Of a stretch of 64,000 bases of DNA, positions 6,865 to 16,166 are shown in pieces; within the stretch, counting starts at the first letter, position 1; each line of letters opens with the position of its first letter. Both the position numbers and the translations under genes were made by a program. Source of the DNA: an uncultured Clostridia bacterium (GTDB lineage Bacteria; Bacillota; Clostridia; Christensenellales; Borkfalkiaceae); contig CANQWN010000002.1 in NCBI GenBank assembly GCA_947627575.1, positions 124,001 to 188,000 of the forward strand, written 5' to 3'. The notes under the pieces were generated by a model. The model was not told the origin of the DNA. It ran no database searches and saw only the letters and a list, made by a program, of their open reading frames with translations.

Positions 6865-9381
6865 TTACGGGAAATCAATATATTCCTTAATAGTATTTAA
6901 GTAATGCAAAGGTAAAGGTAAGTTCGTAACGGAAGTATACTGAGGTGAAAGATATCTTAACTGATTTAAGTAGTTAATCGTTTCAAAAGAAGCATCGTTT
7001 TCACATAAACTTAGCGGGAAGTATTCCAGCAACTTTTTTCCACGGTAAGATTTTTCAGAATTTGAAAAGCTGTATTCTTTATTTCCGTCTTTGTATGTGC
7101 TATCATTTCTTTTTTCAATAACACTTGCATAATATACCCCTTTATATTTATAAATTCCATCTGCTTCGCCAGTAGTTTTTGTTCCGTTAGTAAGATAATA
7201 ATTTGGAATCTCATCGTTATCCCTTATTCTTATTATCCTGAGTTTGGAGTTATTAAGATTAAATTGAACAGAATATTTTTTATTTCCTATATCAAAATTG
7301 ACAGGTCTATACTCGCTTAAAAAAGAATACGTACTTATTTTTTTATTCGAAATACCTGGCCATAACTCGCTTCTTACAAAGCCATCGCCGCTCACAATTA
7401 AAATTGCATCCCTATAGCGATAATAATTTTCGAAACCCTTGATTTTTTGCTCAATATATCTCCTTGATGCATCATAACATAGTGCATCAAAATCTTTTTT
7501 CATCGATAATTTACATAGTTCCGAGCAGGCTCTATAATAAATTGTGGGAAGCCCGTTATTTATTACAGGGCACTCAACCGTAATTAATCTATCAATTATA
7601 TCATACTTTACCAACATAGGTACAACTCGTACTATTTCATCCGTTATGGTTTTAATTCTGGAATGTGCGCCTATCGCCAAAACGGGATAATTTAAAAATT
7701 TATCCAACCCTTTTGCTCGGTTTGTATATCCGAATTGCCGAAGCAGGTCACATATTGCGGCAAAAATTTTATACGGTAACCCTTTAATTTCTTTATAGTC
7801 ATTTTTATTTATGGGATTTATAAATTGAGTAACACGATTGGTTAATGCAAATCCACAGCGCAACAAATCTTTTGCGTCTTTAAGATCGCAATTTGAATTT
7901 ATTTTTTTATCGCTTTGAATTTTTGGCAGAATTATAATACTACCTATCATTAAATTTTTAGGTGCTTGCCCTATCATATCACTGATTTGTCTAACCCTAT
8001 CTATTCTTTTAGATATATTTCTGTAATCTTGTATAGGCATTGGATCGGCATAGCCCTTCAATGGAAGCCTTTGAATTTTTATTTCAAATTCTTCTGTACC
8101 TTTACCAATTATAGTATTTATAACGTCTTCGATTTGTTGTGCCAAATCATTATCTTCACTAAATGAACAAATCTCTATTATTGCACCCGAATAACCAGTT
8201 TTAGACAAGCACTCACAAATATCATTCCCGTTATCTTTGCTTGCTTTAAGCTGAATAGGATTTAATCTTGCAACTCTTGTTTTAACCTTATCTATCGGGT
8301 CAATTTTTAATACGAATTCTTTAACTAATTCATAAATTGAATTATAAAATACGGCTTTATCAAGCGCACTTATACCCGTCCCGATTTTAGATTCGCCAGC
8401 ATAACTATTTTCTGTCGAACATGAACAAAAAATTTGTGGGTTACTTTTGATTTCGTCATTGTATGCTTCTAATTCATTCAAAACTTCTTCAGCTTTTGGT
8501 AAACCCTTGGGATAAGCAAAATCATAACAGTTTTCATCCGACTCTCGCCATTTTACTTTGCGCATAACGGAATCATATTCCATAGAGATTCTATAATAGA
8601 TAGGTTCCTCGCTATGTTTAACAAAGGCAGTCATACTGTTTTTCAAAAATTTGTTAGATCTGTTCGAAGAGTTTTTGAATATTCTCCTGCTGCAATTCAA
8701 AAGAAGTATTGGTGACGACACCCCACTTCCCGGTATTGTTTGCAAACAAAGCGAGAATACGTAAGCATATAAATCATTCTTATAACCCCTTATAACTTGC
8801 GACATTAATTCATTACGTCCCGAATAATTCAACACTAACTTTGTATTATCGTAAATAATAGTTTTTCCTACTAAACTTTCCATTAATTTAAGGCAAAACC
8901 CGTTGTAGGCATATTGACTAGCAATCTTCCCGCTTTCGTCAATAATATGTATATATTCAGTATTAATATGCTTTAAAAGTTCTTTCGGATTTATTAAATT
9001 TATAAATTTTGAAAGCGCTTCTTGCACGCCGTTATTTTTTTTACTGCTATAACATGCTTGTGCGGCAGCCTTAATATTAATACAGATATCTTCGCAAACG
9101 GTTTGATTTATCTCATTCAAGCAGACTAACCATTTTGAATCATCGCTGTTTTTACGCATACCGTTGATTTCGATTAATCCATGAACCCAATTTAAGCAAA
9201 TTTGGCTGAGCTTGTTGCACAATGGCAAATTATAATTTTCATAATCATACTTGGGATTTACCGCTATTGCCAACTCCTTTAGACTTTCTTTCCATTCTAT
9301 CGGAAATCCAACAGTGTGAATTTTAATCGTTAAAGCCTTCGGAATAAAAGCCATCATTTGAAGTTTCTTCTGCTGGTTCAT
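6865..9381 (-). CDS. PIWI-like protein of the pPIWI-RE class
   Basis: An 838-residue protein without obvious catalytic DEDX residues. I assign it to the prokaryotic PIWI proteins of the 'RE' class because its C-terminal end (RYLSPQYTSVTNLPLPLHYLNTIKEY, residues about 809-834) matches the closing helix of PIWI/RNase H-like domains, the segment LIVSGDGFVRSELWPG (661-676) looks like an RNase H core strand, and RIIRIRDNDEIP (715-726) supplies an Arg/Glu pair of the kind that names the class. It is translated third in the operon after a nuclease and a DinG-type helicase, the set reported for pPIWI-RE modules. The start has an AAAGGAG site and overlaps the helicase gene by 59 nt. Predicted role: nucleic-acid-guided or R-loop-recognising component of defence against plasmids or phage. 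This is inferred, not shown. Confidence 0.75.
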   Translation of the reverse strand: MNQQKKLQMMAFIPKALTIKIHTVGFPIEWKESLKELAIAVNPKYDYENYNLPLCNKLSQICLNWVHGLIEINGMRKNSDDSKWLVCLNEINQTVCEDICINIKAAAQACYSSKKNNGVQEALSKFINLINPKELLKHINTEYIHIIDESGKIASQYAYNGFCLKLMESLVGKTIIYDNTKLVLNYSGRNELMSQVIRGYKNDLYAYVFSLCLQTIPGSGVSSPILLLNCSRRIFKNSSNRSNKFLKNSMTAFVKHSEEPIYYRISMEYDSVMRKVKWRESDENCYDFAYPKGLPKAEEVLNELEAYNDEIKSNPQIFCSCSTENSYAGESKIGTGISALDKAVFYNSIYELVKEFVLKIDPIDKVKTRVARLNPIQLKASKDNGNDICECLSKTGYSGAIIEICSFSEDNDLAQQIEDVINTIIGKGTEEFEIKIQRLPLKGYADPMPIQDYRNISKRIDRVRQISDMIGQAPKNLMIGSIIILPKIQSDKKINSNCDLKDAKDLLRCGFALTNRVTQFINPINKNDYKEIKGLPYKIFAAICDLLRQFGYTNRAKGLDKFLNYPVLAIGAHSRIKTITDEIVRVVPMLVKYDIIDRLITVECPVINNGLPTIYYRACSELCKLSMKKDFDALCYDASRRYIEQKIKGFENYYRYRDAILIVSGDGFVRSELWPGISNKKISTYSFLSEYRPVNFDIGNKKYSVQFNLNNSKLRIIRIRDNDEIPNYYLTNGTKTTGEADGIYKYKGVYYASVIEKRNDSTYKDGNKEYSFSNSEKSYRGKKLLEYFPLSLCENDASFETINYLNQLRYLSPQYTSVTNLPLPLHYLNTIKEYIDFP

Positions 9382-12300
9382 AATTTACATTCTCCTTTAA
9401 TGCTTTATAAAATGTTTCGTATAATGCTTTTGCCACATATTCATCTGTTTTTATCAAATTTTCTAAATAATCGCAAATTTCTTTCAAAATATCAAAAGAG
9501 CCTTCACCTCTTCCACCATTGAATGCCCCGTCGGCAAAATATATCCTTGGAGGTTCTTCAATTTTGGATATATCGCTTACGCGGGCGGATCTTCCATAAA
9601 TTTGATCCAGCATAATAAACACAGTTGCGACAACATCTTTTTTTCCTGCATCTGATAAATAATTTAAACTGTGTTTCCCACTATCTTTCTGCATTAAATC
9701 CCAAAATTTTCCCGCCTCATTTTTTATTTCATCGGAAAACGATCCCCAATCGTCAACCTTTTTATCACAAAACCGCTTAGAAATATATCCGTTCAATTTA
9801 CCAACTCTCAAAGATATATCGTCAGGAACAGACATAGGTCTTACTAAAAAGAATATACTCCTTATTGCCGAATTCGCATTTTTATCAAGTATGTTGTATC
9901 CTCTACATATAACCGATGCGGGCGCAATGAGAATCTTCTCCTCGGCCTTATCAAAATAAATAAGTTCATTTTTTCGTAACATACAATCTTCACGAGCTTC
10001 ATCATCACGAATCAGCACAGCACATTGATGTTTGCTTTTGATTTCAGCAAGGAACTTTTTAGTGTGACACCAAGTTTCTCTTGCTTCATCATAGCTATTG
10101 ACAATAAACAATATTTTGCCCGATTTACTTAATTCTGTCTCTATATCCTGACGTATTTCATAAAGCAATTGAAATATCCGTTTTGAGCGTCCATCTTTAC
10201 TTCCGCCTGATATAACAGTAGTTGCACCGCATGTACGAATTATTGATTTGCTTAAATATTCCGTTGTTTCTTCTGAAGATTGAATTATATAATTCACAGG
10301 AATATTAATGTGATATTGTAAAGACCCCGGGGCATAACTTGATCCGGAAAGTAAAATAGCGTGAGGCCCTAAAGGATTACCCTTTTCATCGACTTGCAAC
10401 CAAGGTAAAGATAGCATTAAGTATCTACCGAATGCATATTGCCTATAGACTTTTAATTTCTCATCCGATTTAGAATACATCATACCAAATATATTACCCA
10501 TTGGAGCTGATGGCAAAAATTTTTGTTGAGTAACAAATCTTGCCTGTAAAAAATCAGATATATTATTATTTCTAAGAACTTCTCTATCAACCGATTTTGC
10601 GGCATTGTCTATTCTATGTACAAGCCTATCAAAATAAATTACTTTTAATAGTAATTTCACATGCCGGAAATCTTGTTCATTGACTTTAATCTTATAGTTT
10701 AAAAATAATCTATTAAGTCTTGCATCAATATGACTATCTTCTCTACAGGAATCATCTACAATTTCAAGTAATTGATTAACTAATCCATCTTTATCCAAAG
10801 AATCCTCATTTACATTAATGCATAACCTTAATGCCTCTTCTAATTTTTTATCAATCTTATCGCAATGCATTCTTTCAATTAAAGTGAGAGCAGAAAACGT
10901 AGATGTAACCAAATTTCTCCAAACACCATTCTCTGCCTTCACCAATTCATCTATGTCATATGAAATTGCGTCGTAAACAGTTATAGCATCACGAGTAAGA
11001 TTGAAAAATCTTCTTTCGTTCCTATCAATGTCAACTTCAGAATGCCTCTTTCTCATATCAGCCGCACTGGCATCTGCATGTGAAGTTATAAAATCATTAA
11101 ATGCGGTGTTGGGTGCAAAAAAATCGTCCAATGTATTTTGAATTCTATCACACTCATCAAATAGCGCTACATCAAAATTATTGATTACTTCCTCTAAAAA
11201 AAGACGATGGCTTTTACCAATAAATGAAGCCGCCAAGCCTGCTACCGTAGTAACCACAACGGATGATTTCTCGGCTTCACGAAGCATCGCTGTAGCGGGA
11301 CATATATCAAAAAAAGCACATCGCTGTTTTCCTTTTTGGTCCTTATCACACGAGTGTAAATTATAGCAGGGTCTTTCACTATATTCCCACGCATCTTTGT
11401 TTTCATCATTCAGTCCATTAAGAATGCAGGGCGCTGACAAATATCTTGCAATATCTCTATCAATATATTTTTCCCCTTTTTTAAGTAGAGAAGAAGAATA
11501 TCTCTCTTGATTGGATTTACCAATCAAAGGAGATACTTTCAATGAAAGCTCTTTAAAATATTTGTAATAATCAATAACTTCATTAATTGAATTTAAAACA
11601 ATTACTACCCTATATCCTTTTTCAGCCAGATAAAAGCTTATTACTTTTAATAAAGTACTTTTACCCGAACCTACCATTCCTACAATGTTTACTACATCTT
11701 CTATGCTTAGGAGATCATTTTGACTTTTTGCATTTACCAGCCTGTTTCTTTTTAAAACATCATAGCAATAGTCGTCGGCATTTATATCTTTCATCTTTAA
11801 TGCAAATTTTAATAACTCTTCATATCTAATTTCAATTTTTTCCCTTTTACCTTTAATACTTTTTACTTCTTGCAAATCATTTTTAATTAAGCAATTGATC
11901 TTATCAGGCATAGGCATATCGACAGTAATAGGGTGCTTATCTTTACTATAGAATTTATATCTACCGGCTTTAGCCGCAGACATATTGTTTTGTGTTTTTC
12001 CTTTATAATAAATATAATTTAAATAATGTTGCTCTCTATCCGGTATAGGAATATCCTTATCGGTTTTAATTAAAACATTGTTCTCTACATTATAAAGCCT
12101 GATATTGTTGTATTGCTTGTCCATATACAATTCAAAATCTTTTTCCCATTGCATTTTTGAGGCATAAACAAGATACTTCATCCTTAACTGTTGCAACAAA
12201 AAAAGCTGTTCATCCTTTATACTGTGATTTATTATTTGATATCCTCTTAATAGCACATATGCTTTTGATGGATTTAATTTGGGTGAGACTTTAAGCAGAA

Positions 12301-12397
12301 TACACAAAATATTTTCAATACTTAAAAAACCCCTCAATTTGTCAAAATCATTAAAATAGTTCTCTAAACCTTTTTGTAGTAATTTCAAGTCAGCCAT
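9323..12397 (-). CDS. DinG/XPD-type superfamily 2 helicase of the pPIWI-RE module
   Basis: A 1024-residue helicase. Visible motifs: Walker A GMVGSGKST (240-248); a cysteine cluster C324, C344, C350, C360, C366 between motifs I and II, as expected for the iron-sulphur domain of the DinG/XPD group; motif II FDECDR (413-418) in place of DEAH; a motif III-like LLSGSS (682-687); a motif V-like CRGYNI (831-836); and motif VI YGRSAR (934-939). Residues 1 to about 230 are family-specific. It overlaps the nuclease gene by 8 nt upstream and the PIWI-like gene downstream, so the three are one operon. Likely job: unwinding duplex or R-loop DNA for its partners. Confidence 0.8.
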   Translation of the reverse strand: MADLKLLQKGLENYFNDFDKLRGFLSIENILCILLKVSPKLNPSKAYVLLRGYQIINHSIKDEQLFLLQQLRMKYLVYASKMQWEKDFELYMDKQYNNIRLYNVENNVLIKTDKDIPIPDREQHYLNYIYYKGKTQNNMSAAKAGRYKFYSKDKHPITVDMPMPDKINCLIKNDLQEVKSIKGKREKIEIRYEELLKFALKMKDINADDYCYDVLKRNRLVNAKSQNDLLSIEDVVNIVGMVGSGKSTLLKVISFYLAEKGYRVVIVLNSINEVIDYYKYFKELSLKVSPLIGKSNQERYSSSLLKKGEKYIDRDIARYLSAPCILNGLNDENKDAWEYSERPCYNLHSCDKDQKGKQRCAFFDICPATAMLREAEKSSVVVTTVAGLAASFIGKSHRLFLEEVINNFDVALFDECDRIQNTLDDFFAPNTAFNDFITSHADASAADMRKRHSEVDIDRNERRFFNLTRDAITVYDAISYDIDELVKAENGVWRNLVTSTFSALTLIERMHCDKIDKKLEEALRLCINVNEDSLDKDGLVNQLLEIVDDSCREDSHIDARLNRLFLNYKIKVNEQDFRHVKLLLKVIYFDRLVHRIDNAAKSVDREVLRNNNISDFLQARFVTQQKFLPSAPMGNIFGMMYSKSDEKLKVYRQYAFGRYLMLSLPWLQVDEKGNPLGPHAILLSGSSYAPGSLQYHINIPVNYIIQSSEETTEYLSKSIIRTCGATTVISGGSKDGRSKRIFQLLYEIRQDIETELSKSGKILFIVNSYDEARETWCHTKKFLAEIKSKHQCAVLIRDDEAREDCMLRKNELIYFDKAEEKILIAPASVICRGYNILDKNANSAIRSIFFLVRPMSVPDDISLRVGKLNGYISKRFCDKKVDDWGSFSDEIKNEAGKFWDLMQKDSGKHSLNYLSDAGKKDVVATVFIMLDQIYGRSARVSDISKIEEPPRIYFADGAFNGGRGEGSFDILKEICDYLENLIKTDEYVAKALYETFYKALKENVNYEPAEETSNDGFYSEGFND

Positions 12398-13511
12398 TAT
12401 TCAGTTCCTTTTTTATCATTTTTTTTAGCATGTTCATAGAAATACAGCGGAAATTATTTTTTGTAATTACACTGTTGCAAATTTTAAGATAAGCATTGTT
12501 TTTCTTTATAATTTTATCGGGAATGACATAAAAGCCCTTATTTATATTTGCATTATAAAATTGATTATCATTTTTTATTTTATCTCTTAATATATAGGGA
12601 TTAACAACAGTTTTTACATCAATTCCCCAGCAAGCCCCATTGGCAAACATAACTTTAATATCATAGCGATCCATCTCAGGCCATAATTCGCAATTTATTT
12701 TAAGCTGCTTACAAAAATCTTCTATCTCAAGTTCTGCTTTACCTGGATAACTTATGTATCTTGCTACCCCATGCTTTAGCCTCAAATCAAACTCATCGCC
12801 TACTTTACTTAAATTCTTTTTATCAAACTTTTTACCTTCCACACAGTCAAAATTGCAACATTGGGGTTGATACCCTTTAAATGAAATGGTCCATCCGCAG
12901 TTAGGACATCTATACATCTCTTCAGGAATATTTTCATACGCAAATTCAAATATGTCTTTAATATATTGGTCGTTGTTGCAATTTATTAAGAAATTATTTC
13001 TTTTCCTATTTGTTAATAAAGGATTCTCAATTAATAATCGACGAACTGCTACATAATTTTCCTGTGATAACTTTTCTCTCATCAAGTTATAAACTTTATG
13101 CTCGTCAATAGCCGATAAATCATTTTCGGTCGCATCAAGATAGTCTAAGCATTCACCGGTTAGTCCATAACTTTTTTCATTTTTTATTAAATAAATGAGT
13201 GGTTCCATTTCCCAAAACGCTTCACTCTGTAACTCTGCAATAGCTTCCTCATCCCATTTACTAAACCATTCTCTTACGGGCAACGTAAAAATTTTACAAA
13301 TCATCTCTGTTTCATTTAATGTAGCCAAATACTCTTTTAACTCATCGCCTGTTTGGGTTACATATTGTACCGCCAAAGCACAATACATGTTTATTCCCTG
13401 CCGTAACAACAATCCTGTTCTATATTGCTCCGGCTCATCATTTGAAAGCTTTTCCTTAAGCCCGAAAGCAATATGAGCAAACATTTTTTCAAATTTTGTA
13501 TCTTGCCTCAT
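12390..13511 (-). CDS. Zinc-ribbon/PD-(D/E)XK nuclease-like protein of the pPIWI-RE module
   Basis: First gene of the operon, 373 residues. An alpha-helical N-terminal half is followed by a zinc ribbon (CPNCG at 202-206, with C218, C219 and C223) and a restriction-endonuclease-like core: an acidic residue near E260/E262, D284 in YDIKV, then D298 and K300 in GIDVKT, the D-x13-D-x-K pattern of PD-(D/E)XK enzymes. The ATG has an AGGAG site 8 nt upstream. Nuclease activity is inferred. In the published module description a REase-fold protein accompanies the helicase and PIWI protein, which matches. Confidence 0.72.
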   Translation of the reverse strand: MRQDTKFEKMFAHIAFGLKEKLSNDEPEQYRTGLLLRQGINMYCALAVQYVTQTGDELKEYLATLNETEMICKIFTLPVREWFSKWDEEAIAELQSEAFWEMEPLIYLIKNEKSYGLTGECLDYLDATENDLSAIDEHKVYNLMREKLSQENYVAVRRLLIENPLLTNRKRNNFLINCNNDQYIKDIFEFAYENIPEEMYRCPNCGWTISFKGYQPQCCNFDCVEGKKFDKKNLSKVGDEFDLRLKHGVARYISYPGKAELEIEDFCKQLKINCELWPEMDRYDIKVMFANGACWGIDVKTVVNPYILRDKIKNDNQFYNANINKGFYVIPDKIIKKNNAYLKICNSVITKNNFRCISMNMLKKMIKKELNNG

Positions 13512-13529
13512 TCGTTTTTCTCCTAAAAA

Positions 13530-13561
13530 AATCCGTCCTTCAAAACACTGAAGGACGGATT
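13530..13561 (-). terminator. Intrinsic terminator directly before the pPIWI-RE ribosome site
   Basis: On the minus strand a perfect 13-bp stem (AATCCGTCCTTCA and complement, 6-nt loop) ends in a run of seven T. The run leads straight into the AGGAG ribosome site (13520-13524) of the nuclease gene. It therefore lies inside the 5' leader of the operon, after the promoter, and can act as an attenuator. Confidence 0.75.
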
Positions 13562-13676
13562 ATCATTAAACTTTGTGAATTCAAAGTACTAATCTCATCT
13601 TTAAGCAAGTTAAAGTAACCCTACAAAATGGTTAACTTACAAAATTACCTTAACTTTTATTGTGTTTTGTCTTGGA
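13562..13676 (-). ncRNA. Structured 5' leader of the pPIWI-RE operon
   Basis: The transcript expected from the promoter at 13684-13712 has about 115 nt before the terminator hairpin. A 12-bp stem can form between 13645-13656 and 13607-13618 (one G-U pair), and a 6-bp stem between 13570-13575 and 13582-13587. I do not recognise it as a known riboswitch or T-box, and no obvious antiterminator partner for the terminator arm is visible. Confidence 0.4.
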
Positions 13677-13683
13677 CAATTAC

Positions 13684-13712
13684 ATACTAACATACCAAAA
13701 ATTATTTGTCAA
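13684..13712 (-). promoter_or_regulatory. SigA-type promoter of the pPIWI-RE operon
   Basis: TTGACA (13707-13712), 17-bp spacer, TAGTAT (13684-13689) on the minus strand. The predicted start point is about 165 nt upstream of the nuclease ATG. The stretch 13713-13985 further upstream is AT-rich, and I see no gene or RNA in it. Confidence 0.65.
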
Positions 13713-13985
13713 GCTTTTTAATAAAATAAAAAAACTTTTTGAAACTTCTGTGCCGTACACGCGTCAAATACAATGATACCGTTCCATAATACGAAGAAAA
13801 GTAGGCGTTATTACTGAACCCCGAGTCTTTAACTTCATAATTAGTATTGTTCCATTAAATATTATAAATATAATTATCGACACAAAACTTTGCCTTATAT
13901 TAAATTTTAGCAATATTTATTAAATAAAAACCGTAGCTTATCCCATACTGAAGTTTTGATTGGTCGCTGTAAAAAATATTGTAAT

Positions 13986-15317
13986 TTACATAGAGTTGAT
14001 TGTTGGACTATAATTTTCTTTTTCTGCTTTTTTTAACTCTCGCTTACGGAAGAAAAGTTGTTCTTCTATAACAGAAACAATTAAATGCACTACCATACCA
14101 AACCCAAACATTAAAATAATAACGTCCATAGTGAAGTTAATGGCTTTAGTTAAATATAAAATAAAGAAAATGCCGTAATACACAAGGTTTATTATCAGCG
14201 AATTGATTGCATTGTATATCGTATGCCCCGTTCCGACAAAGTAGTTGTCTATAATGGAACATCCAGCATAAGCAATATAGAACGGAGCCAGTTTTATGGT
14301 AATTAAGAAAATCTCGTGCGCATTTTCAAGCCCTTCGGCATAACGGTAAAACGGAGTCCATAACGGAATGGTAATCGCCCACAATAAAACTACGCAAGCC
14401 GCAATAAAATAGTAATTGAATTGCTTTAAGGCAAGATAGCCGTCTTTGCAGTCGTGCCGTATAACCTCGCTTAGAGCAGTAATCGGAATAAGCAACCATC
14501 CCCATATAAAGTTATTTGCTATCCAATAATTGCCCTGTTCGGCTACCATATTTACCATTTTGCCTATCATTACGGCATAAATTAAATTATCGACAAACTG
14601 TTGTACCCCTGAAAATACGCCTACTTTACCCCATTCCTTTAAAGTCTGCAAATCACTCTTATGATACCAAGCCGGTCTAATAAGTTTTTGGAAATACAAT
14701 ACTAAAAATCCTGCCACGGCAAGCAAAGCGTTTACTATAATATTTGAAGCCGCTATTCCATATACACCTATCGACGGAATAAGTAAAAAATCGACAATGA
14801 CAGACAATACTGTTTGCACTGCCAAAAATATGTACACGTTTTTGTCTTTTCCGACTACGACGAAAACTACGTTAAAGAAGCTCGGCAAAATCCCCACCAT
14901 AAAGGCTATGGTTTCAAGTTGCAAATAATGATTTGTTACGGAAAGATCGACTTCAGCAGGATTCATCGCGGAAACCAACACAGAGCCGTAAATCAAAACA
15001 CCGACCGAAAATAATATGTATAGAGCAAAAGCGATTACGCCAACCTTAAAGGCATGTTTTGCAAAGTTTTCTTCATCGTGTTTCAATAATTTATTTAAAA
15101 CCGAATAAAGCGGAATAATTAAAAATGCTCGAAGAGTTTCGTCAATTAAATCAAACCACTCCATCTGCCCTATGACGTCAAATACGCCGCTTTCACTGTT
15201 AGACGAAATAATAAAAGTTCTCACCGTTTGATATATCGCCGGGATGAGCGCAAGAACGCAAAGCGACGTAAACAAACGCCAATTAAAATTTTTTAAATTT
15301 TTAAACTTTTCTTTCAT
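13986..15317 (-). CDS. MATE-type multidrug/toxin efflux family transporter
   Basis: A 443-residue membrane protein with about 12 hydrophobic helices and the two-halved arrangement of the MATE group (MOP superfamily). Short basic loops and a charged C-terminal tail (RKRELKKAEKENYS) are cytoplasmic features. I start at the ATG at 15315-15317, with AAGGA seven nt upstream; a TTG two codons earlier overlaps the ribosome site region. AT-rich and foreign-looking like the rest of the island. Substrate unknown; a defence or toxin-export link is only suggested by location. Confidence 0.7.
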   Translation of the reverse strand: MKEKFKNLKNFNWRLFTSLCVLALIPAIYQTVRTFIISSNSESGVFDVIGQMEWFDLIDETLRAFLIIPLYSVLNKLLKHDEENFAKHAFKVGVIAFALYILFSVGVLIYGSVLVSAMNPAEVDLSVTNHYLQLETIAFMVGILPSFFNVVFVVVGKDKNVYIFLAVQTVLSVIVDFLLIPSIGVYGIAASNIIVNALLAVAGFLVLYFQKLIRPAWYHKSDLQTLKEWGKVGVFSGVQQFVDNLIYAVMIGKMVNMVAEQGNYWIANNFIWGWLLIPITALSEVIRHDCKDGYLALKQFNYYFIAACVVLLWAITIPLWTPFYRYAEGLENAHEIFLITIKLAPFYIAYAGCSIIDNYFVGTGHTIYNAINSLIINLVYYGIFFILYLTKAINFTMDVIILMFGFGMVVHLIVSVIEEQLFFRKRELKKAEKENYSPTINSM

Positions 15318-15413
15318 ATTCAAATCCTTCTTTTGTTGGAAATTTCTGAAAAATATTCAGCGCCCTATTTTTTTGTCGTTTTACACCTTGCAAATTGCAA
15401 AGGCAACGACGGA

Positions 15414-16166
15414 TTACAAACCACCTATTTCGTTCAATTTGAAAAGCAGAACCTGCTTATAAAAACTATCCGGTTCGGCGGCAAGCCACTTAAACGCCCT
15501 TGCAAAATCAACCGTGAAACCTTTGCCGAAATATTCGTACATTTCCCTGTGCGAGCCGGAAAAAGGCCTTGCGACGACGCGCTTGATATTTTCCGCAATT
15601 GGCAAATCGCGGTTTACCGAAGGGTTGCAATTCAACAAACTTTTGCCGTTATCGAAAATGGGCGCGGGCATATAGCTTCCGTCCTCGTTCATAATTATGC
15701 CGAGGTTATGAAAGTGCCTGTCCTCGTTTAATACGATGTAGTCAAGCGTAAACACTTTTTTAAAGTATTCTGTCAAATCAAGCCCCACCGTTTTTTCGCA
15801 AAAACTCAATACGTATGCAACTTTTGCGCCTATCCCATTAAATTCTTTTATCTTTTCGTACAGCGGAATACCTTCAACGTTGCCGTGCAGACGTTCAAGC
15901 GTGACAAAGGACTGCGTGGGCGATAAAAAACTTTTACTTCTGCAACCGTACTTTCCGTTGATTTTACCCCTTTCGTAGACGACGTAATCTTTGGGGTTTA
16001 AAGACGAAAATGTCAAAAGCTCCGACACAAGGTACTCAACCTCACCTTCGCAACCTTCGTTGTCCTCCTTATACCAATACCCGTCCTTGAAAAATTTTAG
16101 CTGGGTGCCGTCGCTGGTGCCCTCTGTATCTACGAGAAAATCTTCGGTAATTTTTACGTCAAACAT
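15414..16166 (-). CDS. HipA-like kinase, C-terminal catalytic domain only
   Basis: A 250-residue protein matching the kinase lobe of HipA toxins, which phosphorylate aminoacyl-tRNA synthetases. It has a loop GTSDGTQLKFF near the N-terminus, the catalytic-loop motif LNEDRHFHNLG and the metal-binding motif PIFDNG. It is much shorter than classical HipA (about 440 residues) and lacks the N-subdomain, like the small-kinase (HipT-type) systems. The ATG at 16164-16166 has GAGGAGG upstream and overlaps the HTH gene by 8 nt. Whether it is a toxin is not shown. Confidence 0.75.
   Translation of the reverse strand: MFDVKITEDFLVDTEGTSDGTQLKFFKDGYWYKEDNEGCEGEVEYLVSELLTFSSLNPKDYVVYERGKINGKYGCRSKSFLSPTQSFVTLERLHGNVEGIPLYEKIKEFNGIGAKVAYVLSFCEKTVGLDLTEYFKKVFTLDYIVLNEDRHFHNLGIIMNEDGSYMPAPIFDNGKSLLNCNPSVNRDLPIAENIKRVVARPFSGSHREMYEYFGKGFTVDFARAFKWLAAEPDSFYKQVLLFKLNEIGGL

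Noticed and set aside
13562-13676. pPIWI-RE leader as a T-box or known riboswitch
   Set aside because: No T-box sequence or other known conserved core is visible; only stems and a terminator.
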